Source: Planctomycetales bacterium
GTDB taxonomy: Bacteria > Planctomycetota > Planctomycetia > Planctomycetales > Planctomycetaceae
DNA length: 58,458 nucleotides
Reading direction: 5' to 3'
Assembly (NCBI GenBank): GCA_026400835.1
Contig: JAPLOA010000005.1
Span: 1-58,458, forward strand
The notes beneath the pieces are model-generated. The model saw only the letters and a list, made by a program, of their open reading frames with translations, had not been told where the DNA came from and ran no database searches. The position numbers and the translations under genes are program-made. Every line of letters starts with the position of its first letter. Position 1 is the first letter of the stretch. This document shows positions 35,323-43,618 of the stretch, piece by piece.

Positions 35323-36545
35323 CTAGCACCTCAGTCACCGTCTCTCACTCCGGCAAACAACATGCGTATCGGCATGCTCTGTCGCTGCAGCAACTTGGGC
35401 TATTGCGTCGGTTTGTGACAAGTACTTATTACAAGAGGGATCGCTGGCCTGACCAAATTGCACAGTGGTTCCCGCGACTTGATCGAGGATTGCAGAAGCG
35501 GTGGTTGGACGGTGTGGACTCGTCATTGGTCACTCGTCATTTGTCATTGGAGGTGCCGGAACTTTTCTATAGGAATGTGCTGAAGAATCCGCAACGGGCA
35601 GAGCTGGCGATGTTTGAACGAGATGCAGCCTTTGATCGGTGGGTGGCATCTCGTTTTGCGTTTGAAAGCGACATCTTCTGGGGTTTTCAGGGTAGTTGCC
35701 TGGAAAGCCTGAAAGCCGCTCGTTCGGCCGGAAAGATGGCGGTCTGTGAGTTTGCAACCGCTCATGTGACGGCCGCCATTCGTATTCTTTCCGAAGAAGC
35801 CGAGAAGCATCCGGAGTGGGCTGCGACGATTAGCAATCTGCATTTCCCTGACTGGTATCGCGAACGGTTAGAACAGGAGCCACATCAGGCCGACGTCTGT
35901 GTAGCAGCCAGTGGGTTTACTCAACGGTCTCTTGAAGAAGTTGGCATCCCGCCAGAACGCATTCAACTTCTGCCGCTGGCCGCTGATGTCGACCAGTTTC
36001 AGTTTGCCGAACGGCGCACGGATGGTCCATTGAAAGTGTTGTTCGTCGGAGGCATCGGACAGCGGAAGGGAATCAAGTACCTGCTTGAAGCGGTTCAACA
36101 ACTGAATTCCGCCCATGTCGAATTGTCTCTGCTTGGACCAGCCCCCGCGGATGCTCGTCCACTGGAAGCCTACTCGAAATGGTATCGTTATCTGGGGCGT
36201 ACGGATCAGGCGGGAGTTGTGCGGAAGATGCAGCAAGCTGACGTACTGGTGCTGCCGTCTGTCTTTGAAGGATTTGGATTAGTGATTATTGAAGCGATGG
36301 CCACCGGGTTGCCCGTGATCACCAGTACTCACAGCTGTGGCCCGGAAGTGATCCGTGAGGCAGTTGATGGTTTTGTTCTGGCTCCGGATGATGTGACAGG
36401 ACTTGCTCAGAAGATTGCCTGGTGTGCAGAACATAGAACACAACTCACGGAAATGGGCCGTTCAGCACATGAACAGGCGAAGAAATTTTCGTGGGATGCT
36501 CATCGAGAGCGCCTCAAGCAATTGTTAATCGAGATTGCAAGATAG
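35316..36545 (+). CDS. Glycosyltransferase family 4 protein
   Basis: A 409-residue GT-B enzyme. VTVSHSGKQHAYRHALSLQQ begins the acceptor domain, PLKVLFVGGIGQRKGIKYLL opens the donor domain and VLPSVFEGFGLVIIEAMATG is the nucleotide-sugar site with the E-x7-E pair. The ATG and the following two codons lie in the last heptamer units of the upstream array. Residues 68-79 (DSSLVTRHLSLE) are encoded by heptamers of the opposite polarity inserted in the coding sequence at 35517-35552. The stop TAG is the start of the next array. The enzyme otherwise looks complete. Confidence 0.85.
   Translation: MTTSTSVTVSHSGKQHAYRHALSLQQLGLLRRFVTSTYYKRDRWPDQIAQWFPRLDRGLQKRWLDGVDSSLVTRHLSLEVPELFYRNVLKNPQRAELAMFERDAAFDRWVASRFAFESDIFWGFQGSCLESLKAARSAGKMAVCEFATAHVTAAIRILSEEAEKHPEWAATISNLHFPDWYRERLEQEPHQADVCVAASGFTQRSLEEVGIPPERIQLLPLAADVDQFQFAERRTDGPLKVLFVGGIGQRKGIKYLLEAVQQLNSAHVELSLLGPAPADARPLEAYSKWYRYLGRTDQAGVVRKMQQADVLVLPSVFEGFGLVIIEAMATGLPVITSTHSCGPEVIREAVDGFVLAPDDVTGLAQKIAWCAEHRTQLTEMGRSAHEQAKKFSWDAHRERLKQLLIEIAR
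35517..35552. repeat. Heptamers inside a GT4 coding sequence
   Basis: CGTCATTGGTCACTCGTCAT followed by TTGTCATTGG has the GTCATTT polarity, complementary to the array that contains this gene's start codon 200 bp upstream. It is in frame and encodes a variable-loop segment. Confidence 0.85.
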
Positions 36546-36598
36546 TCATTTGTCATTTGACGACTGACCAATGACGACTGACCAATGACGACTGACCA
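36543..36598. repeat. Mirrored heptamer array between two GT4 genes
   Basis: TAG-TCATTTGTCATTTG, beginning with the stop codon of the upstream gene, switches to ACGACTGACCAATGACGACTG. The ATG at 36585 of the next gene lies in the last CCAATGA unit. This 56-bp spacer is the shortest complete example of the mirrored layout. Confidence 0.9.
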
Positions 36599-37733
36599 AC
36601 TAAAAATCACCTTCCTCACCGTGATGCCTTCGCCGTACGTGCAGGATCTGTTTGCTGCGATGTCGGCTGATGCCCGGATCGATTTGACGGTTTGGTATCT
36701 GGAACAAGTGGCGCCGGATACGTACTGGGGTGAGCAGGCGATGCCGGGGTATGCACGCGTCCTGCCGGGCCGCTGGTATGGTTTCTCTGGGGCTCGTGTG
36801 CATTGGAATCCGGGAATAAGAAAACTCATTGAGAATAGCGAAGCCGACCTATTTGTCATTGTCGGCTATATAGGGCTTACTAACCAGGTCGCGATGCGGA
36901 CATTGAATCGACTGGGCCGGAAGTGGGTGTTCTGGGGTGAAGTGCCGGGCCTGCATCAGCGTGGGTGGCTTGGATCCCGGATTCGCCGCTTGCTGCAGAA
37001 GCCACTTTTGAAGGCTGTCGGGATTGCGGCTGTGGGTTCTCGCGCCATGACTGCCTATCAGGCTTTGATTCAAGCCGGTAATCCACGTTGTGTTTTTCGC
37101 AACATTCCCTATCACTGTCGATTGGATGAATTTGAAGCACAGGCAGCGGAGCAGGGGAGTAGGCGGGCGGAGGGGAGCGAGTGCGAAGGCGGGTTGCGTT
37201 TTTTGTATTGTGGGCAGTTGATTGAACGGAAGGGCGTGGATCTGTTGTGCCGTGCGTTTTGTCGCCTTGTGGCGTCGGGGGCTCATGCCACCTTAACGCT
37301 GGCTGGAGAAGGACCATTGAAGGGGCAATTGGAACAAAGCCTCACAGACGAATGTCGGACTCGAGTGCATTTCATCGGGTTCCAGCGAGTCGAAGCATTG
37401 CCCGCGATCTTTGGACAGGCCGATTGTTTTGTCCTGCCGTCGCGACACGATGGCTGGGGAGTTGTCATCAATCAGGCCGTGGCCGCTGGACTTGCCATTG
37501 TTGTTACTGATACGGTTGGTGCCAGTCACGATCTGGTAGAGAATGGAGTTAACGGCATAGTGATAGCTTCGGAATCAGAGGATGCGATTCTGGCCGCTCT
37601 TCAAGTTCTGATGAACTCACCGGAAAAAATTCGACGGATGGCGACTCGATCGTCTGAAATTTCAGAGAGGATTTCAGCGAAGAGATCCATTGACGACTGG
37701 TGTGATCTTTTCTCCGAAGTGACAGTGCGGTGA
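36585..37733 (+). CDS. Glycosyltransferase family 4 protein
   Basis: A 382-residue GT-B enzyme. ITFLTVMPSPYVQDLFAAM opens the fold; GLRFLYCGQLIERKGVDLL starts the donor domain; FVLPSRHDGWGVVINQAVAA is the donor site with DGWG in place of EGFG. The first five codons (MTTDQ) are repeat-derived. Residues about 188-199, before the donor domain, form a G/R/E-rich low-complexity stretch encoded by purine-rich DNA (near 37145-37195) that looks inserted. It is followed by 225 bp without a gene. Confidence 0.85.
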   Translation: MTTDQLKITFLTVMPSPYVQDLFAAMSADARIDLTVWYLEQVAPDTYWGEQAMPGYARVLPGRWYGFSGARVHWNPGIRKLIENSEADLFVIVGYIGLTNQVAMRTLNRLGRKWVFWGEVPGLHQRGWLGSRIRRLLQKPLLKAVGIAAVGSRAMTAYQALIQAGNPRCVFRNIPYHCRLDEFEAQAAEQGSRRAEGSECEGGLRFLYCGQLIERKGVDLLCRAFCRLVASGAHATLTLAGEGPLKGQLEQSLTDECRTRVHFIGFQRVEALPAIFGQADCFVLPSRHDGWGVVINQAVAAGLAIVVTDTVGASHDLVENGVNGIVIASESEDAILAALQVLMNSPEKIRRMATRSSEISERISAKRSIDDWCDLFSEVTVR

Positions 37734-37958
37734 ATGGTCTCTTTTTTATTAACATGTTCATTCGCTTTATTCTTCGGGCGGCATAAATTGAGGCTCGGGT
37801 TTGGCGGGATACATAATCCAAATCATGACCTCAATCGCGGCCGCGCACTGAATAAATGTCAACTCTCATCTTCCTTTCAGTACGATGCTTAATTCCTTGA
37901 TTCGCTCTGTCTGCGAGTCTTCTTTTTGAATAGGCCCTCAGGTTGAGGTGAAAAAACT

Positions 37959-38735
37959 ATGCAGGTCGTCATTCTCTGCGGAGGTTTAGGAACTCGGCTT
38001 CGTGAAGAGACGGAGTATCGCCCCAAACCGATGGTGTTTGTTGGTGGACGCCCGATTCTCTGGCATATTATGAAAACCTACGCGATGCATGGGCATAAGG
38101 AGTTTATCCTCTGCCTGGGCTACAAAGGGGAAGTGATCAAGGATTATTTTCTTAATTATCAATCCCGAAGCAGCGATGTGACTCTGCGGCTGGGTCAAAG
38201 ACAGTCCATTGAATATCATTCGAACCATGACGAGGAAGACTGGACGGTCACTATGGTTGATACTGGACTTAAATCAATGACGGGAAGTCGGTTACGAAGA
38301 GTGATTCCTTACCTTCGTGAAGAAACGTTTCTTATGACCTATGGGGACGGACTGACTGACTCAGATGTTAATGCCTCTGTGGCATTTCATCATCAACATG
38401 GTGGTATTGCAACTCTTACGGCTGTTCCACCGCTGAATCGTTTTGGGCATCTGGCACTAAACGGGTCTCGCGTCGCGCACTTCGAGGAAAAGCCGCTCAG
38501 CAGTCATGATTTTGTTAATGGTGGCTACTTTGTCTTTGATCGCAGGATCGTCAATTATCTTGATGAGGGCGATGACTGTGTGCTGGAGCAGGCCCCCTTA
38601 AGCAAGCTCGCTCATGATAGTGAGTTGCATGCATTTCGGCATACTGGTTTTTGGCAATGTATGGACACGCTTCGTGAATTGGAACTTCTGAATCGCCTAT
38701 GGGAAAGCGGTGAACCACCGTGGAGAATATGGTAA
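37959..38735 (+). CDS. rfbF: Glucose-1-phosphate cytidylyltransferase
   Basis: A 258-residue enzyme that makes CDP-glucose from CTP and glucose 1-phosphate. The nucleotidyl-transfer loop is GGLGTRLREETEYRPKPM at 8-25, followed by GGRPILWHIMKTYAMHGH; the GDGLTDSDV block carries the metal-binding aspartate and FVNGGYFVF and FWQCMDTLREL are family blocks. Length and motif order match RfbF closely. It starts the CDP-sugar module: its end overlaps the CDP-glucose dehydratase gene. Confidence 0.95.
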   Translation: MQVVILCGGLGTRLREETEYRPKPMVFVGGRPILWHIMKTYAMHGHKEFILCLGYKGEVIKDYFLNYQSRSSDVTLRLGQRQSIEYHSNHDEEDWTVTMVDTGLKSMTGSRLRRVIPYLREETFLMTYGDGLTDSDVNASVAFHHQHGGIATLTAVPPLNRFGHLALNGSRVAHFEEKPLSSHDFVNGGYFVFDRRIVNYLDEGDDCVLEQAPLSKLAHDSELHAFRHTGFWQCMDTLRELELLNRLWESGEPPWRIW

Positions 38736-39850
38736 CTTCATATAATGATTTCTATCGTGGTAAGCGGGTACTAGTGACTGGTCACACTGGGTTTAAGGGG
38801 AGTTGGCTAAGCCTTTGGCTGCGACAGCTGGGGGCTGAAGTGTTCGGCTACTCACTCCCCCCGGTATCTGCCAGGAATCTTTACGAAATTATTCAACCTG
38901 GGGCTTTTGAAGCGGAATGGTTGAACGATATACGAGATCAGGTCGCTTTGGGGACGGCTATTACGGGCGCGCGGCCTGACCTTATCTTCCATCTGGCGGC
39001 ACAGCCACTTGTACAGGAGTCTTATCGTGATCCATCAGGAACGTTTGAGACTAATGCAATGGGTACGGTTAACCTGTTGGAGGTGGTCAGGAGGCAGTGC
39101 CTGCCTTGCACTGTCGTAGTCGTAACGAGTGATAAATGCTATGCCAATCAAGAGTGGGACTTTGGATACAGAGAGAACGATAAGCTTGGCGGTCATGATG
39201 TATATTCCATGAGCAAAGCTGTCCAGGAGTTGATTACTGCTTCATGGCGGGATTCGTTCTTTTCGTCGAATGAAAAGTTAGGACATCTGGTATCAGGGCG
39301 CGCAGGGAATGTGATTGGGGGCGGCGATTTCGCCAAAGATAGAATCCTGCCGGATTGTATTCAGGCTTTGGCTGCCAGTCGGCCCATTGTTGTTCGAAAT
39401 CCTGAGTCGGTGCGTCCGTGGCAGCACGTGCTGGACTGCCTGAGTGGTTATCTGTGGCTTGGGGCTCGGGTCTCACAAGTGCCCAAGAATTCCGCGTTAG
39501 TATCGTCGTTTAACTTTGGGCCGACTGCCCAGGATTTTCGAACGGTCCGGTTATTGGTTGAGGAGATACTGCTCCATTGGCGAGGTTCGTGGGAGACTGT
39601 GCCATCTTCATCGTTTGGTCGGGAGGCTGGCAGACTTCGTTTAGCCATTGACAAGGCGACGGAACTCCTCGGCTGGCAGCCGACGTGGGGATTTGCTGAG
39701 GCCGTGTCAAAAAGTGTGGAGTGGTATCGCGCACATCAGTCTGCATCGTGCGTTGAGATGCGTGATCTGACATTGGCACAAATTTCCTCCTTTGAGCGAA
39801 GCGCGATCTCAAAAGGTAGTTTGTGGGCCACGGGTGATGTGTCAGCATGA
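38729..39850 (+). CDS. rfbG: CDP-glucose 4,6-dehydratase
   Basis: A 373-residue extended SDR enzyme converting CDP-glucose to CDP-4-dehydro-6-deoxyglucose. VLVTGHTGFKGSWLSLWLRQ is the NAD-binding motif in the form specific to RfbG, FHLAAQPLVQESYRDP follows, and V-Y-S-M-S-K gives the catalytic Y-x3-K. SGRAGNVIGGGDFA and VRPWQHVLDCLSGYLWL are substrate-site blocks. The ATG at 38729 overlaps rfbF by 7 bp; an in-frame GTG at 38720 is also possible. It overlaps the next gene by ATGA. Confidence 0.95.
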   Translation: MVTSYNDFYRGKRVLVTGHTGFKGSWLSLWLRQLGAEVFGYSLPPVSARNLYEIIQPGAFEAEWLNDIRDQVALGTAITGARPDLIFHLAAQPLVQESYRDPSGTFETNAMGTVNLLEVVRRQCLPCTVVVVTSDKCYANQEWDFGYRENDKLGGHDVYSMSKAVQELITASWRDSFFSSNEKLGHLVSGRAGNVIGGGDFAKDRILPDCIQALAASRPIVVRNPESVRPWQHVLDCLSGYLWLGARVSQVPKNSALVSSFNFGPTAQDFRTVRLLVEEILLHWRGSWETVPSSSFGREAGRLRLAIDKATELLGWQPTWGFAEAVSKSVEWYRAHQSASCVEMRDLTLAQISSFERSAISKGSLWATGDVSA

Positions 39851-40806
39851 GCACTTACGACAGCCATTCTGTGCTGATTACCGGAGGAAGTGGTTTCATC
39901 GGGAGGGCTTTTGCGGAAGCTGGGCGGCTGAGATCTGCGAGAATGCAGTTCATCCAGCGACGGCCATATCATGTGCCGGACGTGATCGTCGAAAATGCCG
40001 ATTTGACGCAGCTGACTGTTAGTCAATGGCGAGAGATCCTGGGTCGTTTGCGGCCAGATACGATCGTGCATCTAGCTGCTGCGGGTGTGAGTTATGGGTC
40101 TTCTGACATTGGTGAATTGATTCGGACAAATGTGACTCCTTTTGCCATGATGCTGGAGGCAGCCTCTGCAATGGTTAACCCTCCGAGGGTCGTAGCAATC
40201 GGTTCTGGTTTTGAGTATCAGCCCATTGATCGACCACGTAAAGAAACCGATCCGTGTCTCCCCAACTCTCTCTACGGTGCCAGTAAGTTATCAGCAACCG
40301 CTATAGCGGCCGCTTTCGCTTCCCGACTGTCGATCACGATACTTCGGCCATTTAGTCTTTACGGTCCATTCGAGCCAGAAGGTCGGTTGGCACCATACTT
40401 GATTCTGAGTGCATTTCGAGGTGAATCCATTGAACTGACGCCCGGCGAGCAGATACGTGATTACACCGAAGTGAGTGATGTGGCAGAAGTCATCTGGAGA
40501 GTCGTTGAATCGCCCGCAGCATCAGGGGTTCTTAGAGTACTCAATGTTGGAAGTGGCTTGTGCGTTTCACTTCGATCGTATGTTGAGACAATAGCTCGAT
40601 GTCTCTCTTCGTACGGATTTGTTCCGGACATTCGTTTTGGAGCAAGACCTTACAGGAAAGATGAAATGATGAACTATTCGGCGGACGTCTCAATGTTGCG
40701 ATCGGTTATTGGATGGATCCCGGATACTCCTTTGGAGACGGGGATCAATCGCCAGATCAAACATTTTTTGGAACGAGATCCACGTGGCAATACAACAGCG
40801 GATTAA
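39847..40806 (+). CDS. NAD-dependent epimerase/dehydratase (SDR)
   Basis: A 319-residue extended SDR protein. VLITGGSGFIGRAFAEA is the dinucleotide-binding motif, IVHLAAAGVSYGSSD follows, and Y-G-A-S-K holds the catalytic Y-x3-K. It is coupled to rfbG by ATGA. In this place it most likely reduces or epimerises the CDP-4-dehydro-6-deoxy sugar, like abequose, paratose or 6-deoxyhexose synthases. Since no RfbH-type 3-dehydrase is present, a 6-deoxy rather than a 3,6-dideoxy product is more likely. Confidence 0.85.
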   Translation: MSTYDSHSVLITGGSGFIGRAFAEAGRLRSARMQFIQRRPYHVPDVIVENADLTQLTVSQWREILGRLRPDTIVHLAAAGVSYGSSDIGELIRTNVTPFAMMLEAASAMVNPPRVVAIGSGFEYQPIDRPRKETDPCLPNSLYGASKLSATAIAAAFASRLSITILRPFSLYGPFEPEGRLAPYLILSAFRGESIELTPGEQIRDYTEVSDVAEVIWRVVESPAASGVLRVLNVGSGLCVSLRSYVETIARCLSSYGFVPDIRFGARPYRKDEMMNYSADVSMLRSVIGWIPDTPLETGINRQIKHFLERDPRGNTTAD

Positions 40807-41191
40807 GATCTATCCCCGGCAACGTAGAAGTGATGATCGAGGCTGGCTCCTGAAGGTTCTTGATGGCGGGGAAGCCGATCTCCCTGATCAGACCGGAGAG
40901 TGCTATCTTGTTTCTGCATTTGCAGGTAAGCTTCGAGGCGCACATTTTCATCGTTTGGCAGCGGAATGGTTTACCGTCGTAGCTGGTAGCGCCACATTGT
41001 TACTCGCTGATCCCGGGACAGGTGAACGGTTTGAACTGTTCTTGGATTCACTTGAGCCAGTGACAGTGCATGTCCCGGCCGGGATCGCGCATGCTTTTCG
41101 CGTCGATTCAGGATCTGAGCAAATGTTGTTGGTGGCATATTCTGATCGCCGATATGACCCGCAAGATACCATCCAATTCAGTTTCGTCTGA
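40784..41191 (+). CDS. RmlC/QdtA-like cupin sugar isomerase or epimerase
   Basis: A 135-residue single-domain cupin with a GTG start, overlapping the SDR gene by 23 bp. DDRGWLLKVLDGG, SAFAGKLRGAHFHRLAAEWF and VVAGSATLLLADP are those of WxcM/FdtA/QdtA and RmlC-like sugar enzymes, with the H-x-H pair in the beta-barrel; TVHVPAGIAHAF is the second cupin motif. It would act on the 4-dehydro sugar nucleotide before reduction, either by 3- or 5-epimerisation or 3,4-isomerisation. Which reaction is not decidable by eye. Confidence 0.8.
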   Translation: MAIQQRIKIYPRQRRSDDRGWLLKVLDGGEADLPDQTGECYLVSAFAGKLRGAHFHRLAAEWFTVVAGSATLLLADPGTGERFELFLDSLEPVTVHVPAGIAHAFRVDSGSEQMLLVAYSDRRYDPQDTIQFSFV

Positions 41192-41192
41192 C

Positions 41193-42176
41193 ATGCCTTC
41201 CGTCCCGGACCTCTCTATCTGCATACCAACATTTCAGCGATCGCATTTGCTGTCGCGGACGTTGGAAAGAATCGCTGCATGCGTCATCCACGCGGGTTGG
41301 CAAAGCCGTGTAGAACTTTGTGTGAGTGATAACGCCTCCGGTGATTCCACTCCAGAAGTTCTCGCAGCGTTTCGCTCACCCGGACTTCAGTTTCGAAGTT
41401 CCAGAAATGCTCAGAATCTGGGCTTTTCCAGAAATCTTCGGCAAGTGGCTAAACTGGCGCAGGGAAAGTACATCTTGTTTGTTGGTGACGATGATCTGTT
41501 GTGCTGGGATGCACTGCTGAACCTTGATGGTGTATTCGCCCTTGAACCTGAAATAGCTCTCTTTCCAACACTTCCGGATTTGCCTCTGGATTTGACAACA
41601 TGGGATCTCAGAACGCAGCCTCATTGGCTGGAAGGTGGTCGCTCGGTACTACGCGAGCTTGGGTTGTTTCAGCTTACTTTTCTCGGCAACTTCATCGTTC
41701 GTCGTGACACCTACCTTGCAAATGATACTGAGAGATATGCTGCCTCTTTATATCCTCACGCCGCCATAATTTTCCGCATACTTCAGACTTCAAGGGCTTT
41801 CTTCTCCCCAACGTCATTGTTTGAGTTTGACGAGCCTGTGCGAGGTTGGAACCAGCCATTGCTGACAGCTATCGACCTTGCGAGAATCATTACAGAGGAA
41901 GTGCTCATTCCAGTTGCAGATCAAGGCCTTGCTCGCGACGTGTACAGCAAGACGGTTCGAAGCATTGTACGTGCATTAATCAATCGCAGGAAGGGCCGCA
42001 CTGATGAGGTCGGCAATCCGTTTGCGGACTTGAGTCTGCGAAATGTGCTGCAGTGCTACAGGGCGTCACGTGCCTTTCAGATACAAGCTGCAGCTTTCTG
42101 GGCGGCTGGTGCTTACATTCCGCTGGCGATGTTGCTGAAATTGATTGGTGAAAAGCCCAGAAAAGTGAATTTTTGA
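41193..42176 (+). CDS. Glycosyltransferase family 2 protein
   Basis: A 327-residue GT-A enzyme starting 1 bp after the cupin stop. LSICIPTFQRSHLLSRTL, VELCVSDNASGDST, NLGFSRNLRQVAKLAQGKY and LFVGDDDLLCWDAL are the canonical blocks. It resembles the RfbV/abequosyltransferase-type GT2 enzymes that use CDP-sugars, and the direct link to the CDP-sugar module supports that it transfers the sugar made by that module. That pairing is inferred from neighbourhood. Confidence 0.85.
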   Translation: MPSVPDLSICIPTFQRSHLLSRTLERIAACVIHAGWQSRVELCVSDNASGDSTPEVLAAFRSPGLQFRSSRNAQNLGFSRNLRQVAKLAQGKYILFVGDDDLLCWDALLNLDGVFALEPEIALFPTLPDLPLDLTTWDLRTQPHWLEGGRSVLRELGLFQLTFLGNFIVRRDTYLANDTERYAASLYPHAAIIFRILQTSRAFFSPTSLFEFDEPVRGWNQPLLTAIDLARIITEEVLIPVADQGLARDVYSKTVRSIVRALINRRKGRTDEVGNPFADLSLRNVLQCYRASRAFQIQAAAFWAAGAYIPLAMLLKLIGEKPRKVNF

Positions 42177-42312
42177 TCATGCGATTTGGTCAATCCCGGC
42201 TGGCATAATCACTCATGCCCTCTTCACTCCCGTCGGCGTCTCTAGTGTTGTGCATAATTCGGCGTCAATTGCAGCACAAGTATCCCGCCGAAAAAGAGGT
42301 GCGTGGAGTCTA

Positions 42313-43518
42313 ATGAAGATTTTACTTGTATCGTCATCTTCAGGATCTCATGGGGGTGGGGAGTATTATCTGCTGGAGCTTGCGACATCGCTGCAGGCGC
42401 TGGGACACGAGGTCGTCACATGGGTCTCTCTTCATTCGCAAATGGAGCCTTTGGTTCAGTTGTTTCTGCAACGTGGATTGACTGTGCATCGGTTTGGATA
42501 CACAAATACTTATCATCGACGACTGCGATCTCTGGGGGCCATCGGCGACTGGTCGCTGCAGCAGGAGCTGGCCGGGCAATTCCGTCAGTCCTCAGCCGAC
42601 ATCATTCACATCAACCAACAGTGCGTCGAAGATGGCCTTGATCTCGTTAAGGCTGTCGCCCTGTGTAACTGCCCTGCCTTGTCGACAATTCACGTAACAA
42701 GATCAGCCACATCGCTTGGAGCAAAACTTGCGTGGCTCAGAGACATGGTCTCCAAAAACACCTTGCGCAAAACTCGCCTTCCTTTGGTCGGAATTTCAAA
42801 AACATCGGCGTGTGATCTGACCGAATTTGTGAACGGAAATCGTGAACTTCAGGATGTGTCTGCACCAGCGACGACTGCGCTAAGGGCAAGATATTGTCCA
42901 GTGTATGCGGTGGCAAATGGTGTGAGTGTGCCGGCGGGGGCAGATCGTCACGATCTAAGATCGTCAGTTGGGGTAGGTCCGTCCGATGTGGTGCTTGGCG
43001 TAGTGGCAAGAATTGAACATCAGAAAAATCCACTGTTTCTCTGCCAGGTCTTGAGCGCCCTGCCGAGTTTCGTCCATTGCATTTGGGTAGGAGATGGACG
43101 ACTCAGGTCTGAATTGCAGCATGAGATTACGCGACGGGAGCTTTCAGGGCGATTTCACCTTACCGGGTGGCAGGATCAAGCGGCTGGCTGGATGTCTGCA
43201 TTCGATATGTTTACCCTCGGCTCTCTTTATGAAGGTCTGCCGCTAGCACTACTTGAAGCTATGGCGTCTGGTTTGGCGTGCGTGGCTTCTAATGTTGATG
43301 GAATGCAGGACGTGATTGAGCATGGGGTAAATGGCTTTCTTTGTTCAGTCAACGACGTTGATTCCTGGGTAAAAGTTCTTATGCCTCTGATCGAGTCTCC
43401 TGCAACTCGCTCTCAAATCGGTGCAGCGGCCCGAAGACGTTACGAAGCAGAATTCAGTATCGAAGCGATGGCAAAACGCACGATTGCTGTTTATGAGGAT
43501 GTGATCAGGCGGGGTTAG
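42313..43518 (+). CDS. Glycosyltransferase family 4 protein
   Basis: A 401-residue GT-B enzyme. MKILLVSSSSGSHGGGEYYL is a classical N-terminus with the glycine loop, IIHINQQCVEDGLDL follows, VVLGVVARIEHQKNPLFL opens the donor domain, and FTLGSLYEGLPLALLEAMA is the donor site with the E-x7-E pair. The ATG at 42313 is chosen for this N-terminus; the frame is open to 42250 without similarity. The TAG stop is the first base triplet of a heptamer array. Confidence 0.9.
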   Translation: MKILLVSSSSGSHGGGEYYLLELATSLQALGHEVVTWVSLHSQMEPLVQLFLQRGLTVHRFGYTNTYHRRLRSLGAIGDWSLQQELAGQFRQSSADIIHINQQCVEDGLDLVKAVALCNCPALSTIHVTRSATSLGAKLAWLRDMVSKNTLRKTRLPLVGISKTSACDLTEFVNGNRELQDVSAPATTALRARYCPVYAVANGVSVPAGADRHDLRSSVGVGPSDVVLGVVARIEHQKNPLFLCQVLSALPSFVHCIWVGDGRLRSELQHEITRRELSGRFHLTGWQDQAAGWMSAFDMFTLGSLYEGLPLALLEAMASGLACVASNVDGMQDVIEHGVNGFLCSVNDVDSWVKVLMPLIESPATRSQIGAAARRRYEAEFSIEAMAKRTIAVYEDVIRRG

Positions 43519-43618
43519 TCATTTGGCATTTGGCATTTGTCATTTGTCATTTGTCATTTGTCATTTGTCATTTGTCATTTGCCCACTGCCCACTGCCCAC
43601 TGCCCAATGACCAATGAC
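43516..43618. repeat. Mirrored heptamer array between two GT4 genes
   Basis: It begins with the stop codon TAG, continues with TCATTTG units (about nine), then CCCACTG units (four) and ends in CCAATGACCAATGACC, whose last ATG at 43614 starts the next gene. This is the clearest full-length example of the polarity switch. Confidence 0.95.

Noticed and set aside
43516-43618. CRISPR-like appearance of the tandem repeats
   Set aside because: The units are 7 bp, adjacent and without unique spacers, and no cas genes are in the window.
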